A program made the position numbers and the translations under genes. This document shows positions 5,250-6,432 of a stretch of DNA of 6,432 nt, piece after piece; the stretch's first letter is position 1; every line of letters starts with the position of its first letter. The notes beneath the pieces were generated by a model. That model worked only from the letters and a program-made list of their open reading frames with translations, ran no database searches and had not been told where the DNA came from. The DNA is from a bacterium (lineage in GTDB: Bacteria; ARS69). The stretch lies in the NCBI GenBank assembly GCA_025774865.1, contig JALGZO010000529.1:1-6432 (forward strand), written 5' to 3'.

Positions 5250-6432
5250 GTGAACGCTCGATCGACGACTCCGTCCCTCGCTCCCGTTCTCGCCGTCAAC
5301 TTCGTCGGGGCGCTGGGCTTCAGCATCGTCCTGCCCTTCCTGGTCTTTCTCGTCACGCGATGGGGCGGCAACGCCCTCGTGTACGGGCTCGTCGGAGCGA
5401 CGTACTCCGCTTTCCAGCTCGTCGGTGCCCCCGTGCTCGGGCGCTGGTCCGACGTCCACGGCCGGCGAAGAATTCTGCTCCTGAGCCAGCTCGGAACCCT
5501 CGCGTCGTGGGTCCTGTTCGTCACGGCCTTCGCGGTGCCGGAACGTCCGATCTGGGAAGTGGACTCGTCCGTCGTCGGACGCTTTGCCGTCACGCTCCCC
5601 CTGGTGCTGGTTTTCGTGGCGCGCGCGTTCGACGGACTCACTGGCGGCAATATCTCCGTCGCCAACGCGTACCTCGCGGACATCACGACCGAAGAGGATC
5701 GCAGCGTCAACTTCGGAAAGATGGGCATCTCGGCGAACCTCGGGTTCATCGTGGGGCCGGCGATCGCCGGCCTGCTCGGAGGCATCGGCGGCGGTGAGCT
5801 CCTTCCCGTGCTGGCGGCCCTCGGGATCTCGATCGTCGCGACGATGATCATCGCGTTCAAGCTCCCGGAATCGAATCCGTGCGTACTGACCTCGGATCCG
5901 GAGCGTGCGGGTGCGCAACGCGTGCTCCGACCGGACCACAAGGCGTGTTTCACCGTGGAGTCGGTGAGGCCGAGTCTCGCGAGCGTACTGCGGACTCCCT
6001 GCATCCCCGTCCTCTTGGCGATTCACTTCTTGGTGATGCTCGGCTTCAACTTTTTTTACATCGCGTTCCCGGTCTACGCCGCGGAGGGGCTGGCCTGGTC
6101 GGTGCGAGACACGGGCCTTTTCTTTTCGGCTCTGAGTTTCTGCTTGGTCATCGTGCAGGGTCCGCTCCTGGGATTCGTGTCGCGATTCTGGCGGGACGGG
6201 ATCCTCATCGTGGTGGGCAGTCTCATCCTCGCCGCCAGCTTTCCGTTCTTCGCCTCGACGCGGAGTCCGGTGATCTACGCCGGTGCCGTACTGCTGGCCC
6301 TCGGCAACGGGCTCATGTGGCCCTCGGTCGTCGCCAGTCTTTCGAAGGCGGCGGGGTCCGAAATCCAGGGCGCCGTGCAGGGACTCGCGAGCAGCGGGGG
6401 AGCGGTCGCGAGCATCCTCGGTCTCGTCGTCG
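5250..6432 (+). CDS. MFS efflux transporter, TetA-like drug:H+ antiporter family, 3' end missing
   Basis: The frame is open for 394 codons from GTG to the window edge. It encodes an integral inner-membrane protein of the major facilitator superfamily. A 14-residue N-terminus leads into TM1 (about 14-35) and TM2 (about 44-63). MFS motif A follows in the TM2-TM3 loop (G64-RWSD68-VHGRRR). TM4 carries R125 and DGLTGG, then NAYLADITTEEDR, a stretch very like the TetA 'AYIAD...R' segment. Antiporter motif C is in TM5 (G159, G165, G169-P170, G174). A polar interdomain loop of about 45 residues (206-250) separates the six-helix halves, with TM7 starting near 252. Compared with about 400-residue TetA proteins, only the last helix or so is missing. 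TetA-like relatives pump drugs or other small molecules against protons. The substrate here cannot be inferred, and no TetR-type regulator is present. The gene diverges from the secreted protein gene. Confidence 0.88.
   Translation, partial: MNARSTTPSLAPVLAVNFVGALGFSIVLPFLVFLVTRWGGNALVYGLVGATYSAFQLVGAPVLGRWSDVHGRRRILLLSQLGTLASWVLFVTAFAVPERPIWEVDSSVVGRFAVTLPLVLVFVARAFDGLTGGNISVANAYLADITTEEDRSVNFGKMGISANLGFIVGPAIAGLLGGIGGGELLPVLAALGISIVATMIIAFKLPESNPCVLTSDPERAGAQRVLRPDHKACFTVESVRPSLASVLRTPCIPVLLAIHFLVMLGFNFFYIAFPVYAAEGLAWSVRDTGLFFSALSFCLVIVQGPLLGFVSRFWRDGILIVVGSLILAASFPFFASTRSPVIYAGAVLLALGNGLMWPSVVASLSKAAGSEIQGAVQGLASSGGAVASILGLVV

Noticed and set aside
4502-5797. A 431-codon plus-strand frame spanning the divergent intergenic region
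   Set aside because: It would overlap three real features (5' end of the secreted-protein gene, the intergenic region, and the MFS start in another frame). Its latter half is arginine-rich shadow of the transporter.
5175-6026. A 283-codon minus-strand frame opposite the MFS gene
   Set aside because: Its composition is charged and low-complexity (Glu, Asp, Arg). The plus frame encodes textbook MFS helices and motifs A and C.
1-6432. CRISPR array, tRNA/rRNA, insertion sequence or toxin-antitoxin locus
   Set aside because: No spaced direct repeats, RNA gene landmarks, transposase motifs or terminal inverted repeats were seen. Nearly all bases are accounted for by four ordinary-sized genes.

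Overview
The window is high-GC bacterial DNA. It carries two complete genes and two genes cut by the window edges: the end of a Ser/Thr protein kinase gene (+), a large fused iron-sulfur/thiamine-diphosphate enzyme gene (+), a secreted protein gene (-), and the start of an MFS efflux-type transporter gene (+). The secreted protein combines a signal peptide, a cysteine cluster and a C-terminal FlgD-Ig/T9SS-like 'PNPF...GVYF.R' module. Together with the high GC and the kinase type, this points to an uncultured Gram-negative lineage of the Eisenbacteria / Krumholzibacteria / Latescibacteria kind, or a planctomycete relative. That placement is inference from protein style; no rRNA or other marker gene is present.

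Layout. Positions 1-156 are the last 51 codons of the kinase. A 91-bp gap holds a plausible promoter and Shine-Dalgarno for the 868-codon gene at 248-2854. That protein reads, in order: CDGSH [2Fe-2S] motif, YjdI-type divergent ferredoxin (Fer4_19), second CDGSH motif, Rieske [2Fe-2S] domain, then a complete thiamine-diphosphate (ThDP) enzyme of the acetolactate synthase/pyruvate oxidase family. The gene converges on the minus-strand gene (2926-5046) across 71 bp containing a small hairpin. A 203-bp divergent intergenic region (5047-5249) holds a G-quadruplex-type tract, an imperfect hairpin and a weak promoter match. The MFS gene starts at a GTG at 5250 and runs off the right end.

The genes do not form an obvious operon; orientation changes between each of the last three. 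The most notable object is the fusion enzyme. All its metal- and cofactor-binding signatures are intact in one uninterrupted frame. The simplest reading is a soluble 2-oxoacid (or related) ThDP oxidoreductase with its electron-transfer clusters fused to it, an analogue of pyruvate:ferredoxin oxidoreductase built on the pyruvate-oxidase fold. The substrate and electron acceptor cannot be read from the sequence.
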